From an uncultured Lachnospiraceae bacterium (lineage in GTDB: Bacteria > Bacillota > Clostridia > Lachnospirales > Lachnospiraceae), in assembly GCA_900554925.1 (NCBI GenBank), contig USJG01000014.1, forward strand, positions 1-27,051: DNA of 27,051 nt, read 5' to 3'. This document shows, one piece after another, positions 15,775 through 23,461 of this stretch. Numbering within the stretch: the first letter of the stretch is position 1; each line of letters starts with the position of its first letter. The position numbers and the translations under genes are program-made. Below the pieces are notes generated by a model. It was not told the origin of the DNA. It worked only from the letters and a program-made list of their open reading frames with translations, and searched no databases.

Positions 15775-16530
15775 TTAAATCCCTCTGGTAAAGAAAGGAA
15801 GAAAAATCTCTCCTTCGGGCTGCTTTTCAAATGTAATTTTTTGTTTCGTTGCAGGATGCTCAAATTCAAGTTTATAGGCGCATAACGCCACGCTCCGGCA
15901 TCCTGCCTCCTGACTTAGAGCTTTGGATTTCTGATTTCCATATTTGCCATCTCCAAGCAGAGGCATATCCGCATAAGACATCTGTGCTCTGATCTGATGA
16001 TGCCTGCCTGTAATCAATTTGATTTCCACAAGAGAAATCTCCCGTGAGGACGCATTTGCCTTATAATCTTCAAAGCCTGTGTTTTCTCCTAACACCAACA
16101 GCTTTTTGATTAATTTGTAATAAAGGACAGCCTTTTTGGCATCTGGAAATCCCTCCTTCACAACCAGAGACTGATTGGTCTTTGCATCCTTATAAAGATA
16201 ATTCTCAAGCCTGCCCTGCTCCTGTTTAGGCGCGCCATAAATTACCGCGTAATAATACTTTTGCATTTTCCCGCCTGTTATCTGACGGCTGAGCTCTGCC
16301 GCCGCCTGCTTTGTCTTAGCAAATACCAGTATCCCGGAAACCGGCTGATCCAGCCTGTGTACAATTCCAAGGTAAGGCTCTCCCTTCCCCCTCTGCTCAG
16401 GCTTTTTTGCCAGATAGTTCTTAATCTCACTGACCATATCCTGCTGCCCGATTCTGGCCGTCTGCGTAGCAATTCCAGCCGGCTTATAGACAACCAGGAT
16501 ATGTTCATCCTCAAAAATAATGTTTTTCAA
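15775..16530 (-). CDS. RluA family pseudouridine synthase
   Basis: Isomerises specific uridines in rRNA or tRNA to pseudouridine. The 251-residue protein has the RluA motif HRLDQPVSGILVFAKT (59-73) with catalytic Asp61, and IVHRL directly before it. Further family blocks are QKYYYAVIYG-type residues and LVEIKLITGRHHQIRAQM (about 165-182). There is no N-terminal S4 domain, so it belongs to the short RluA/RluC-like group without the RNA-binding extension. The target is not predictable. The start is TTG at 16528-16530, with AAAGG about 14 nt upstream; the spacing is long and no better start is in frame. It follows the response regulator gene by 38 nt on the same strand. Confidence 0.9.
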   Translation of the reverse strand: MKNIIFEDEHILVVYKPAGIATQTARIGQQDMVSEIKNYLAKKPEQRGKGEPYLGIVHRLDQPVSGILVFAKTKQAAAELSRQITGGKMQKYYYAVIYGAPKQEQGRLENYLYKDAKTNQSLVVKEGFPDAKKAVLYYKLIKKLLVLGENTGFEDYKANASSREISLVEIKLITGRHHQIRAQMSYADMPLLGDGKYGNQKSKALSQEAGCRSVALCAYKLEFEHPATKQKITFEKQPEGEIFLPFFTRGI

Positions 16531-16568
16531 TGCAGATGTTTCTTACCTTTCTCTTAATTATATGCATT

Positions 16569-17258
16569 TCATACTTTAAAACGGTATCCTACTCCCCAGA
16601 TGGTTTCGATGTACTGCGGCTTTGCAGAATCATACTCGATCTTTTCACGTATTTTCTTAATGTGCACGGTTACAGTGGCAATATCACCGATAGAGTCCAT
16701 ATCCCAGATTTCCCTGAACAATTCCTCTTTGGTATAAACATGATTGGGGTGCTCAGCCAAAAAGGTGAGAAGATCAAATTCTTTTCCGGTAAATGCCTTT
16801 TCCACACCGTCTACAATCACTCTTCTTGCAGTCTTGTCAATGCGGATGCCGCGGATTTCAATAATATCGTTGCTTTTCTGATTAGAACCTACAAGCCTGT
16901 CATATCTTGCCATATGTGCCTTTACCCTGGCAACCAGCTCGCTGGGACTGAAAGGCTTGGTCATGTAATCATCTGCACCAAGACCTAAACCTCTGATCTT
17001 GTCAATATCATCCTTTTTAGCTGATACCATAATAATGGGAATATTTTTTTCTTCACGGATACGTTTACAAATTTCAAATCCGTCTATACCGGGAAGCATC
17101 AGGTCAAGTACGATCAAATCAAACTCTTCGGACATGGCTGTCTGAAGCCCCTCTTCTCCATCATTGCGAATGATAACTTCAAATCCGCTCAGCTCCAGAT
17201 AATCCTTCTCCAGATCAGCAATTGCCTCTTCATCCTCAATAATCAAAATTCTGCTCAT
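16569..17258 (-). CDS. OmpR/PhoB-family response regulator
   Basis: DNA-binding response regulator of 229 residues. The receiver domain (1-118) has acidic residues E8 and D9, phosphoacceptor Asp52 in VLDLMLPGIDG, and conserved Lys101 in TKPFSPSELVARV. The C-terminal winged helix (about 132-228) has AFTGKEFDLLTFLAEHPN, the recognition-helix region ATVTVHIKKIREKI, and the closing WGVGYRF. The ATG follows GGAGGAATTGAA. It lies 29 nt downstream of the sensor kinase gene and is clearly its partner. The signal and target genes cannot be inferred from this window. Confidence 0.95.
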   Translation of the reverse strand: MSRILIIEDEEAIADLEKDYLELSGFEVIIRNDGEEGLQTAMSEEFDLIVLDLMLPGIDGFEICKRIREEKNIPIIMVSAKKDDIDKIRGLGLGADDYMTKPFSPSELVARVKAHMARYDRLVGSNQKSNDIIEIRGIRIDKTARRVIVDGVEKAFTGKEFDLLTFLAEHPNHVYTKEELFREIWDMDSIGDIATVTVHIKKIREKIEYDSAKPQYIETIWGVGYRFKV

Positions 17259-17287
17259 TTCAATTCCTCCAAATCATTCTCAAATTA

Positions 17288-18766
17288 TTATTCCGCTTCC
17301 TGATACTTACGTATCACAAAATGCATACAGGTTCCTTCGCCCTCTTTGCTGGTAGCCCATATATACCCACCATGATCTTCAATGATTTTTTTAACAATGG
17401 AAAGCCCAATGCCGCTTCCTCCCTGAGATGAATTGCGGGAGGCGTCAGTTCTGTAAAAACGTTCAAAAATCTTAGGCAGATCCTTGGCTGCAATTCCCTT
17501 TCCATTATCCTCTATCTCAACCCGGATGGAATCGATCTCGTCCAAAATCCGGATATCAATCTCTCCCCTTTCCTTATCCAGATACTTAATGCTGTTTCCA
17601 ATAATGTTATTAATAACACGCTTAAGCTGTTCGGGGTCTGCAATGATCACTGTTCCCGGTGAAACCAGATTTGAATAATTAAGTTCGATATTTTTTGATT
17701 CCAGATCCAGTCCTACCTCTTCAATACAATCCCCAAAATATTCTGATACATTAATTCTGTGGAAATGGTAAGGAATACGGTTGGAATCAATTCCTGAATA
17801 TACCGTAAGCTCATTGATCAGTCTGTCCATATCATTGGCTTTATTGTATATGGTTCTAATATATTTATCCATCTTTTCCGGTGTGTCGGCCACACCGTCC
17901 ATGATACCCTCTACGTAACCTTTAATGGCTGTAATAGGTGTTTTTAAATCATGGGATATGTTACTGACCAATTCCTTATTCTGCTTTTCCGCCAGTATTT
18001 TCTCATCTGTGGATTCCTTCAGCCTCAGCCTCATATCCTCATAATTGCGGTATAACTCTCCTATTTCACCGTCATCCTTATCCGGAAGCATATATTCCAG
18101 ATTTCCTTCTGCAATATTCTGCATGGCAATGTTAAGCTGATTAATAGGAACGAAAACTCCCTTGCTGATCCATTTTGTCAGGAACATACTGGTAAAAATT
18201 AAAATTACCATAATGGCAATAGCCATATCAACAAATAATTTTTTTGATAATATAAAATTAGCGCGGGTAATGATAAAAAAGCTTCCTTCACTTCCGTCTG
18301 AAAAATAGAAATCCATCTGCCTTACAAGCTTTTTCATATCATTATAATAGAAGCTCTGCTCCTGTTCCTGCTCCAGATTTTCTCCCTGGAAATCCGGCAG
18401 CTTTTCAAAAATCTGGCCTGCTGCCAGTTCATTTCCCGTATAGTAAATCTCATCCTGTTTTCTCACAATAATATAAGATGATTTATTTGACACTTTCTCA
18501 TTAATATTGGAAAGCCTGTTCAAATCCTCCAGTTCATGGGGATTTTTATCCAGAATATTTTTCACCTCTAAAAAAATTTCGTCAGAAATAAGCTTGGATG
18601 CCCGCGTAGGATCGATCAGCAAATTATAGTCGTTGTTGCGGATACCATATTCCTCCTGCTCTCTGATAAGATACCCCCCAATACACAAAAAAGCTGTGCA
18701 CGCAAGAACCAAGGGCAACAAAATAATTGTTAAAAATGTAATTACCAGTCTGGTTTTAAATTTCAT
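17288..18766 (-). CDS. Membrane sensor histidine kinase
   Basis: Partner of the response regulator at 16569-17258. From the ATG at 18766 it has 492 residues. TM1 is at about 7-31, an extracytoplasmic sensor region of about 145 residues follows, and TM2 is at about 179-200. HAMP comes next (PINQLNIAMQNIAEGNLEY), then HisKA with NISHDLKTPITAIKGY (phosphorylated His272). The HATPase domain has N box IIGNSIKYL, G1 EDNGKGIAA and G2 GGSGIGLSIVKKI. A longer reading starting at 18835 is possible, but an extended -10 element sits inside its first codons. The MKFK start has GGGGAT seven bases upstream and begins right before TM1, so I prefer it. Confidence 0.93.
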   Translation of the reverse strand: MKFKTRLVITFLTIILLPLVLACTAFLCIGGYLIREQEEYGIRNNDYNLLIDPTRASKLISDEIFLEVKNILDKNPHELEDLNRLSNINEKVSNKSSYIIVRKQDEIYYTGNELAAGQIFEKLPDFQGENLEQEQEQSFYYNDMKKLVRQMDFYFSDGSEGSFFIITRANFILSKKLFVDMAIAIMVILIFTSMFLTKWISKGVFVPINQLNIAMQNIAEGNLEYMLPDKDDGEIGELYRNYEDMRLRLKESTDEKILAEKQNKELVSNISHDLKTPITAIKGYVEGIMDGVADTPEKMDKYIRTIYNKANDMDRLINELTVYSGIDSNRIPYHFHRINVSEYFGDCIEEVGLDLESKNIELNYSNLVSPGTVIIADPEQLKRVINNIIGNSIKYLDKERGEIDIRILDEIDSIRVEIEDNGKGIAAKDLPKIFERFYRTDASRNSSQGGSGIGLSIVKKIIEDHGGYIWATSKEGEGTCMHFVIRKYQEAE

Positions 18767-18823
18767 CTTAATCCCCATGGATACCGCAGCATAAGCCTGC
18801 GATACTGTTTTTCTTTTATATCG

Positions 18824-18832
18824 ATTATAACA
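18824..18832 (-). promoter_or_regulatory. Extended -10 promoter of the histidine kinase-regulator operon
   Basis: On the minus strand, TGT followed by a perfect TATAAT (18824-18829) forms an extended -10. No good -35 is seen 17 bp upstream. The implied transcription start is about 50 nt before the chosen kinase start codon. Confidence 0.5.
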
Positions 18833-18893
18833 CATACAATAAGAAGCTGGTTATTAAAGAATAAAGGAATCTATAAAAAATTTATAAATTATA

Positions 18894-18940
18894 TTGACAA
18901 TAAGAAAAATATCAGTATAATAAAAACAGTAATGATTACT
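18894..18940 (+). promoter_or_regulatory. perR-rubrerythrin promoter with overlapping palindromic operator
   Basis: TTGACA (18894-18899), a 16-bp spacer and TATAAT (18916-18921) form a strong sigma-A promoter. A perfect 6-1-6 palindrome AGTAAT-G-ATTACT (18928-18940), with two more paired positions further out, sits on the expected transcription start. Its form (7-1-7-like, with TAATnATTA core) resembles PerR/Fur boxes. It suggests that PerR represses its own operon until peroxide inactivates it. Confidence 0.75.
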
Positions 18941-18966
18941 ATTATAAAAACCAGAAAGGTACTTAT

Positions 18967-19365
18967 ATGAATCTAAAGCATAGTAAACAGCGGGATTCCA
19001 TTAAAGAATTTCTGGCCACCAGAAAAGATCACCCTACTGCGGATGTGGTATACATGAATGTTCGTCAGTCTTTTCCCAATATCAGCCTGGGAACCGTATA
19101 CCGGAATTTAACGCTGCTCGCCGACATTGGCGAAATTGCAAGACTCCGTGTAGGTGATGGAGTAGATCATTTTGATTATGATACCTCACCTCATTATCAC
19201 TTTGTCTGTTCTGAATGCGGAAGTGTTACTGACCTGAATATGCCAATCATGGACCAAATGACCTACGCTGCTCAGGAGAACTTTGAAGGTGAAATTGAAG
19301 GACAGGTGACCTACTTTTATGGCCGCTGTGGTAATTGTACAAAAGAAATCAAAAAAATAATTTAA
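18967..19365 (+). CDS. perR: Fur-family peroxide-responsive repressor PerR
   Basis: Metal-dependent peroxide sensor and transcriptional repressor, 132 residues. The N-terminal winged helix (1-75) has HPTADVVY and ISLGTVYRNL. Two CxxC pairs (C81/C84 and the CGNC near the end) form the structural zinc site. The regulatory metal ligands of B. subtilis PerR (H37, D85, H91, H93, D104) have equivalents H22, D70, H76, H78 and D89. These were aligned by eye through HFDYDTSPHYH and spacing. Asp at the last position favours PerR over Fur. The N-terminus is about 15 residues shorter than in B. subtilis. The ATG follows AAAGGT. It is co-transcribed with rubrerythrin 19 nt downstream, which supports an oxidative-stress role. 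Confidence 0.88.
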   Translation: MNLKHSKQRDSIKEFLATRKDHPTADVVYMNVRQSFPNISLGTVYRNLTLLADIGEIARLRVGDGVDHFDYDTSPHYHFVCSECGSVTDLNMPIMDQMTYAAQENFEGEIEGQVTYFYGRCGNCTKEIKKII

Positions 19366-19384
19366 AGAAAAGGAGATAAGTATT

Positions 19385-19924
19385 ATGAAATTTGTATGTC
19401 AGGTTTGTGGTTATGTTTATGAAGGAGATGCAGCACCGGAAAAATGTCCTGTTTGTAATGCGCCCGCTGAAAAATTTACTGTTCAGAGCGCTGAAAAGGT
19501 ATGGGCTGCTGAACACGTGGTAGGCGTTGCTCAGGGCGTAAGCGAGGATATTATTGAAGATTTAAGAGCAAACTTTAACGGCGAATGTACAGAAGTTGGT
19601 ATGTACCTTGCAATGGCAAGAGTTGCTCACAGGGAAGGTTATCCTGAAATCGGTTTATACTGGGAAAAGGCTGCTTATGAAGAAGCTGAGCATGCTGCAA
19701 AATTTGCTGAACTGTTAGGTGAAGTTGTAACAGATTCCACCAAGAAGAATCTCGAAATGAGAATCGATGCTGAAAATGGCGCTACCGCAGGTAAGTTTGA
19801 TCTTGCTAAGAGAGCTAAGGCTGCTAACCTTGACGCAATCCATGATACCGTTCATGAGATGGCTCGTGACGAGGCTCGTCATGGCAAGGCGTTTGAAGGA
19901 CTTTTAAAGAGATACTTTGGCTAA
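19385..19924 (+). CDS. Reverse rubrerythrin (NADH peroxidase component)
   Basis: Non-haem di-iron protein that reduces hydrogen peroxide (and oxygen in clostridia) with electrons delivered through rubredoxin-type iron. The 179 residues have the rubredoxin domain at the N-terminus (C5, C8, C21, C24, in CQVCGY and CPVCNAP). The ferritin-like four-helix domain follows (about 45-178), with the di-iron ligands in GECTEVGMYLAMARVAHREG, EEAEHAAKF and HEMARDEARHGKAFEG. Classical rubrerythrin has the rubredoxin domain at the C-terminus; this order is the reverse type known from clostridia, where it is PerR-controlled. The ATG follows AAGGAGATAAGTATT. It ends at a strong terminator. Confidence 0.93.
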   Translation: MKFVCQVCGYVYEGDAAPEKCPVCNAPAEKFTVQSAEKVWAAEHVVGVAQGVSEDIIEDLRANFNGECTEVGMYLAMARVAHREGYPEIGLYWEKAAYEEAEHAAKFAELLGEVVTDSTKKNLEMRIDAENGATAGKFDLAKRAKAANLDAIHDTVHEMARDEARHGKAFEGLLKRYFG

Positions 19925-19960
19925 GAAAAATCCAGTAAAATCAACGATTTTAAAAATTTC

Positions 19961-19997
19961 AGGGTGTGCAGGGAAAACTTGCACACCCTTATTTTTT
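19961..19997 (+). terminator. Terminator between rubrerythrin and the convergent phosphoribosyltransferase gene
   Basis: GGGTGTGCA (19962-19970) pairs with TGCACACCC (19980-19988), extended by A/T, then T-rich ATTTTTT. Read from the other strand, the same stem is followed by GAAATTTTT, so it may also serve the minus-strand gene ending at 20035. Confidence 0.9.
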
Positions 19998-20034
19998 GTC
20001 AAGTGGTTGTGTAATTTAATGTGTAAGAAAAAGA

Positions 20035-20676
20035 TCAATTTATTTTCGAATAACCAAACCCATTGGCAAATGCGTCTATTTTCTTTCCATTCTTGCAAAG
20101 AGAACAGCCCTCCGGATTATATGCCTTATAGTCCGGAATATCCGCTATGGTAAACAATGATTTTATGGGTATTCCCATTGCACTGTTTGCCGCGCTGAAA
20201 ATAGCGCTTATACCGCTGATCTTGGCACCAAAATAGCTAAGAGCCTGAGTAGCTCTTACAATTGTCAGTCCTGTTGTTGCAGACGCCAGAAGCAAAAGTA
20301 CATTTTTGCCTTTAATCATAGGAACCAGGTTTTCCCTGAAAAGAAGCTGTCCCGAATTTATAAATTCAGGAGTAACTATGTAAATGGTGTTGTGAGCATT
20401 CATGGAATAAACGCCTGCCCTGGTTAAATCCTCCGCCAGAAAAGCGCCAATGATCTCACATCCGTCAATACAGACGATGGTATCCACAACAGTGGTGGCT
20501 GATATTTGGTCGCTGAGCGCTCTTGCCGCCGCAGATGCTTCACTGAGTCTGGATTTTAGTGTTGTCATATCCAGAAAATAATTGACATGTGAATTTGGCG
20601 TAACAAAATGCCCCGGTATTGCTTTTAATACAACATTAGGATGTTCCTTTGATACAATTTTAATGGTCTCTTGCAT
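20035..20676 (-). CDS. Phosphoribosyltransferase-like protein with degenerate PRPP loop
   Basis: A 213-residue protein that resembles orotate-type phosphoribosyltransferases in overall pattern. It has a hood-like N-terminal part, a Rossmann-like core with VVDTIVCIDGCEIIGAFLA (63-81), and a PRPP-loop position NVLLLLASATTGLTIV (125-140). At that loop the two acidic residues expected in active type I enzymes (usually D-D or E-D) are Ala-Ser. The C-terminus has CSLC (191-194) followed by NGKKIDAFANGFGYSKI. The true substrate is unknown; it may be a variant enzyme or a PRPP/nucleotide-binding regulator. The second ATG (20676) is chosen because AAAGGGG lies 7 nt before it but only 1 nt before the first (20682). 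It lies about 110 nt downstream of the adenosylhomocysteinase gene. Confidence 0.75.
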   Translation of the reverse strand: MQETIKIVSKEHPNVVLKAIPGHFVTPNSHVNYFLDMTTLKSRLSEASAAARALSDQISATTVVDTIVCIDGCEIIGAFLAEDLTRAGVYSMNAHNTIYIVTPEFINSGQLLFRENLVPMIKGKNVLLLLASATTGLTIVRATQALSYFGAKISGISAIFSAANSAMGIPIKSLFTIADIPDYKAYNPEGCSLCKNGKKIDAFANGFGYSKIN

Positions 20677-20698
20677 AGTCATACCCCTTTCCCTGTTA

Positions 20699-20717
20699 TG
20701 TCAAAATTGTGTGTCAA
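20699..20717 (-). repeat. Direct repeat of TTGACA upstream of the phosphoribosyltransferase-like gene
   Basis: On the minus strand TTGACA occurs twice (20712-20717 and 20699-20704), 13 bp apart, within the 109-bp AT-rich gap. Neither has a good -10 at the right distance before the start codon, so it may be an operator or chance. A weak promoter-like pair further upstream (TTGCAA, 17 bp, TACTAT) is not convincing. Confidence 0.25.
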
Positions 20718-20785
20718 TAATATATTTATATAGTAAATGATATGACTATTTATTGCAATATTTTATTTGTGTCTGAAAAACCTTT

Positions 20786-22036
20786 TTATTCCAGAGTATA
20801 ACTATTTAAGTACTTTTCCTGTTCGGGAGTAAGCACATCAATTTCCTTGCCTAAAAATGCCAGCTTTCTTTTTGCCACATCCTGATCCACTTCTCTGGGC
20901 ACATCAATCAGTTTTTCCTTAAGTTCACTGCCATGTTCAACAAGGTACTTTGCGGAAAGTGCCTGAATGGCAAAGCTCATGTCCATAATCTCTGCGGGAT
21001 GCCCGTCTCCGGCAGCCAGATTTACAAGCCTGCCCTCTGCCAGAACAAAGATCCATTGTCCGCCAGGCAGCTTATATCCCATAATATTCTTTCTTTGTTC
21101 TCTGGTTTCCACTGCAATTTCACGGAGCCTTGCCATATCGATCTCACAGTCAAAATGGCCTGCGTTGCAAAGGATCGCTCCGTCCTTCATCACCCCAAAG
21201 TCTTCTTCATCAATTACCTTGTCACATCCGGTAACTGTTACAAAGAAATCGCCGATCTTTGCGGCCTCGTTCATGGGCATCACATCAAATCCGTCCATTA
21301 CGGCTTCAATAGCTTTGATGGGGTCGATCTCTGTCACGATCACTCTGGCGCCAAGTCCCTTGGCTCTCATGGCTGTACCTTTGCCGCACCATCCATAGCC
21401 CGCTACAACTACGATCTTACCTGCTACGATCAGGTTGGTGGTACGATTGATTCCATCCCACACTGATTGCCCGGTGCCGTAGCGATTATCAAATAAATGC
21501 TTACAGTCCGCATTGTTTACGCGAACCATGGGGAATTTCAACTCCCCTGCTTTATTCATTGCTTCCAGACGGATAATTCCGGTAGTGGTTTCTTCACAGC
21601 CGCCGATAATGGCCGGAATCAGCCCCGGCATCTTCGTATGCACCATATTTACCAGATCGCCGCCATCATCAATAATAATGTTGGGACCGGCTTCCAGCAC
21701 ATGGCGGATATGCGTTTCATATTCCTCCGGCGTACAGTCATACCATGCATGAACCTCAAGTCCTGCCTTTACTAATGCTGCCGCCACATCATCCTGAGTG
21801 GAAAGGGGATTGGAGCCTGTTACAAACATCTGTGCTCCTCCTGCCTTCAATACCAGGCAAAGGTAGGCTGTCTTTGCCTCCAGATGTACGGAAAGGGCAA
21901 TTTTTTTACCCTCAAAGGGCTTTGTTTTGCCAAACTCTTCCTCAAGAGTGCGAAGCAGGTCGCAATTTCTCTTTACCCATTCAATCTTACGTTCGCCTGA
22001 TTCGGCTAAATTAATGTCTCTGATTTCACTGCTCAT
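20786..22036 (-). CDS. ahcY: Adenosylhomocysteinase family enzyme, archaeal/thermophile type (possible S-inosylhomocysteine hydrolase)
   Basis: NAD-dependent hydrolase that splits S-adenosylhomocysteine, or a related compound, into nucleoside and homocysteine. At 416 residues it is of the short type lacking the insert and C-terminal tail of eukaryotic enzymes. The NAD loop GYGWCGKG is at 213-220. Catalytic residues are conserved: D127 (DDGGD), E149-T150 (CEETTTG), K179 and D183-N184 (CKHLFDN), H294 (GHFDCEID). However, human adenine-contacting T57 and E59 (in HMTVETA) are replaced by E53 and K55 (HLEAKTA), and human M351 by D344 (GDGHP). With a deaminase gene next door, the substrate may be S-inosylhomocysteine. 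The ATG follows TGGAGG, and the gene has its own promoter. SAH itself remains possible. Confidence 0.9.
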   Translation of the reverse strand: MSSEIRDINLAESGERKIEWVKRNCDLLRTLEEEFGKTKPFEGKKIALSVHLEAKTAYLCLVLKAGGAQMFVTGSNPLSTQDDVAAALVKAGLEVHAWYDCTPEEYETHIRHVLEAGPNIIIDDGGDLVNMVHTKMPGLIPAIIGGCEETTTGIIRLEAMNKAGELKFPMVRVNNADCKHLFDNRYGTGQSVWDGINRTTNLIVAGKIVVVAGYGWCGKGTAMRAKGLGARVIVTEIDPIKAIEAVMDGFDVMPMNEAAKIGDFFVTVTGCDKVIDEEDFGVMKDGAILCNAGHFDCEIDMARLREIAVETREQRKNIMGYKLPGGQWIFVLAEGRLVNLAAGDGHPAEIMDMSFAIQALSAKYLVEHGSELKEKLIDVPREVDQDVAKRKLAFLGKEIDVLTPEQEKYLNSYTLE

Positions 22037-22082
22037 TTTAAAAAACCTCCAATAAAATTAAGATATATTCAGCCGAATTTTT

Positions 22083-22115
22083 ATTATAGTGATGGTCGTC
22101 TGTCCTGTCATCACT
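22083..22115 (-). promoter_or_regulatory. ahcY promoter overlapped by an inverted repeat
   Basis: On the minus strand, ATGACA (22106-22111), a 17-bp spacer and perfect TATAAT (22083-22088). An inverted repeat AGTGATG (22088-22094)/CATCACT (22109-22115) with a 14-bp centre has one arm over the -35 and the other arm against the -10. That is a layout expected of a repressor operator. As an RNA hairpin it lacks a T-tract on the minus strand. Confidence 0.5.
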
Positions 22116-22120
22116 TTTTA

Positions 22121-23422
22121 TTAATACACTTTTTTATCTAAACCCATGCGGGTTACGATCTCATTTACCTTTTGATACACCAGCTCTTCATCCATGGTCA
22201 GGATCTTCCTGTTTTCCATAGTTATTTTACCATCAATAATAACGGTCTCCACCTCAGACCCATTTGCCGAATAAGAAAGAGCCGCAATCAGATTATTTCT
22301 TGGTGTTAAGGAAGGTGTATTCAGATTGAGAATCGCTATGTCTGCCTTCTTTCCTGCTTCCAGAGAACCTGTTTCCTGATCCAGTCCCAGTGCCCTGGCA
22401 CCGTTTATGGTAGCGATGCGCAAGCCCTCTCTGGCGCTGATACACTCAGGTATTTTTCCAACGCCCTTATGAATCAGGGTCAGCAGGCTCAGTTCATGGA
22501 ACATATTCAGGCTGTTATTGCAGGCAACTCCGTCTGTTCCAAGACACACGTTAATTCCCTTTTCAAGCATAGCCGGAACAGGTGCAAAGCCATTGCCAAG
22601 CTTCATGTTGCTGGCAGGGTTGGTTACTACGCTGACCTTCTTTTTCTTTAAGATATCCATATCACTTTCTGTAACCTGAACGCAGTGAGCCGCTATGGCA
22701 GGCACATCAAACAGACCGTTTTTGTCTGCCATCTCTATGGGAGAACAGCCATATTTTTCTTTGATCTGCTGTATCTCGCTTTCGCTTTCCGAAAGATGTA
22801 TATGGATTCCCATATTGTTCTTTTTGGCTTCCTCTGAGACGATACGCATATAGGCGTCGTCGCAGGTATAAGGAGCATGGGGCCCTAACAGAAAGGTCAG
22901 TCTGTCACAGTCCCTGGCAGCATCTCTTTCCTCGAAAGCCTGTTTTAACCTGACCTGTCCGGCCTCATCATTTCCGCTGCCAACAAGTCCCCGGCAGATT
23001 ACTGCGCGCATGCCGGATTCCTTCACTGCCCTGGTCGTCTGGTGAATATTCATCTGCATATCATTAAAGCAGGTGGTCCCGCTTTTCATCATTTCAATAA
23101 TACCCAGACAGGCTCCCCAATAGGCATCCTCATCTGTCATCTGCTGCTCAATAGGATCAATAGTTCCAAACAGCCAGTCCATAAAGCTTAAGTCATCTGC
23201 CACATTCCTCATAAAAGACATATAGGCATGAGTGTGACAGTTAATAAGGCCGGGAATAGCAAGCCTGTCCTTCCCGTCAATTACCCTGTCTTCCGAAAAT
23301 CCCTCCGGTAGCTCGCCCACAGCAGCAATCCTGCTGCCTTCAATGTAAATATCCGTTTCTTTAATAACATCCTTCTCGCCTTCCGGCAGCAATGCCAGAA
23401 TATTCTTTAATAAAATTCCCAT
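22121..23422 (-). CDS. mtaD: Amidohydrolase: 5'-methylthioadenosine/S-adenosylhomocysteine (or 5'-deoxyadenosine) deaminase
   Basis: Metal-dependent deaminase of the TrzN/MtaD/DadD branch of the amidohydrolase superfamily, converting the adenine of SAH, MTA or 5'-deoxyadenosine to hypoxanthine. The 433 residues show metal ligands H63 and H65 (NCHTHAYMSF), H209 (HIHLSESESE), H246 (AAHCVQV) and D297 (CLGTDGVACNN), with E212 as the expected general acid/base. NPASNMKLGNG (268-278) is typical of this branch. Substrate preference among the three nucleosides cannot be read from sequence. It lies between a 2-hydroxyacid dehydrogenase gene and the ahcY-like gene, and the latter suggests SAH as a physiological substrate. 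The ATG follows GGAGAGAAC. Confidence 0.87.
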   Translation of the reverse strand: MGILLKNILALLPEGEKDVIKETDIYIEGSRIAAVGELPEGFSEDRVIDGKDRLAIPGLINCHTHAYMSFMRNVADDLSFMDWLFGTIDPIEQQMTDEDAYWGACLGIIEMMKSGTTCFNDMQMNIHQTTRAVKESGMRAVICRGLVGSGNDEAGQVRLKQAFEERDAARDCDRLTFLLGPHAPYTCDDAYMRIVSEEAKKNNMGIHIHLSESESEIQQIKEKYGCSPIEMADKNGLFDVPAIAAHCVQVTESDMDILKKKKVSVVTNPASNMKLGNGFAPVPAMLEKGINVCLGTDGVACNNSLNMFHELSLLTLIHKGVGKIPECISAREGLRIATINGARALGLDQETGSLEAGKKADIAILNLNTPSLTPRNNLIAALSYSANGSEVETVIIDGKITMENRKILTMDEELVYQKVNEIVTRMGLDKKVY

Positions 23423-23461
23423 GTTCTCTCCATCCTGTTTTTATTTTTAGCACCAGAAAAA

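Noticed and set aside
18767..18835. 23-residue longer N-terminus for the histidine kinase
   Set aside because: No ribosome binding site, and an extended -10 TATAAT overlaps its first codons.
18879..18890. AATTTATAAATT palindrome as an operator
   Set aside because: It is pure A/T sequence just upstream of a -35 and is more simply an AT-rich upstream element or chance.
22088..22115. Intrinsic terminator after mtaD
   Set aside because: The 7-bp stem has a 14-nt loop and is followed by ATAATAAAAATT on the mRNA strand, with no T-tract.
22037..22120. SAH or SAM riboswitch upstream of ahcY
   Set aside because: The 84-nt gap is too short and lacks known SAM-I or SAH riboswitch core sequences; a promoter with an inverted repeat explains it better.
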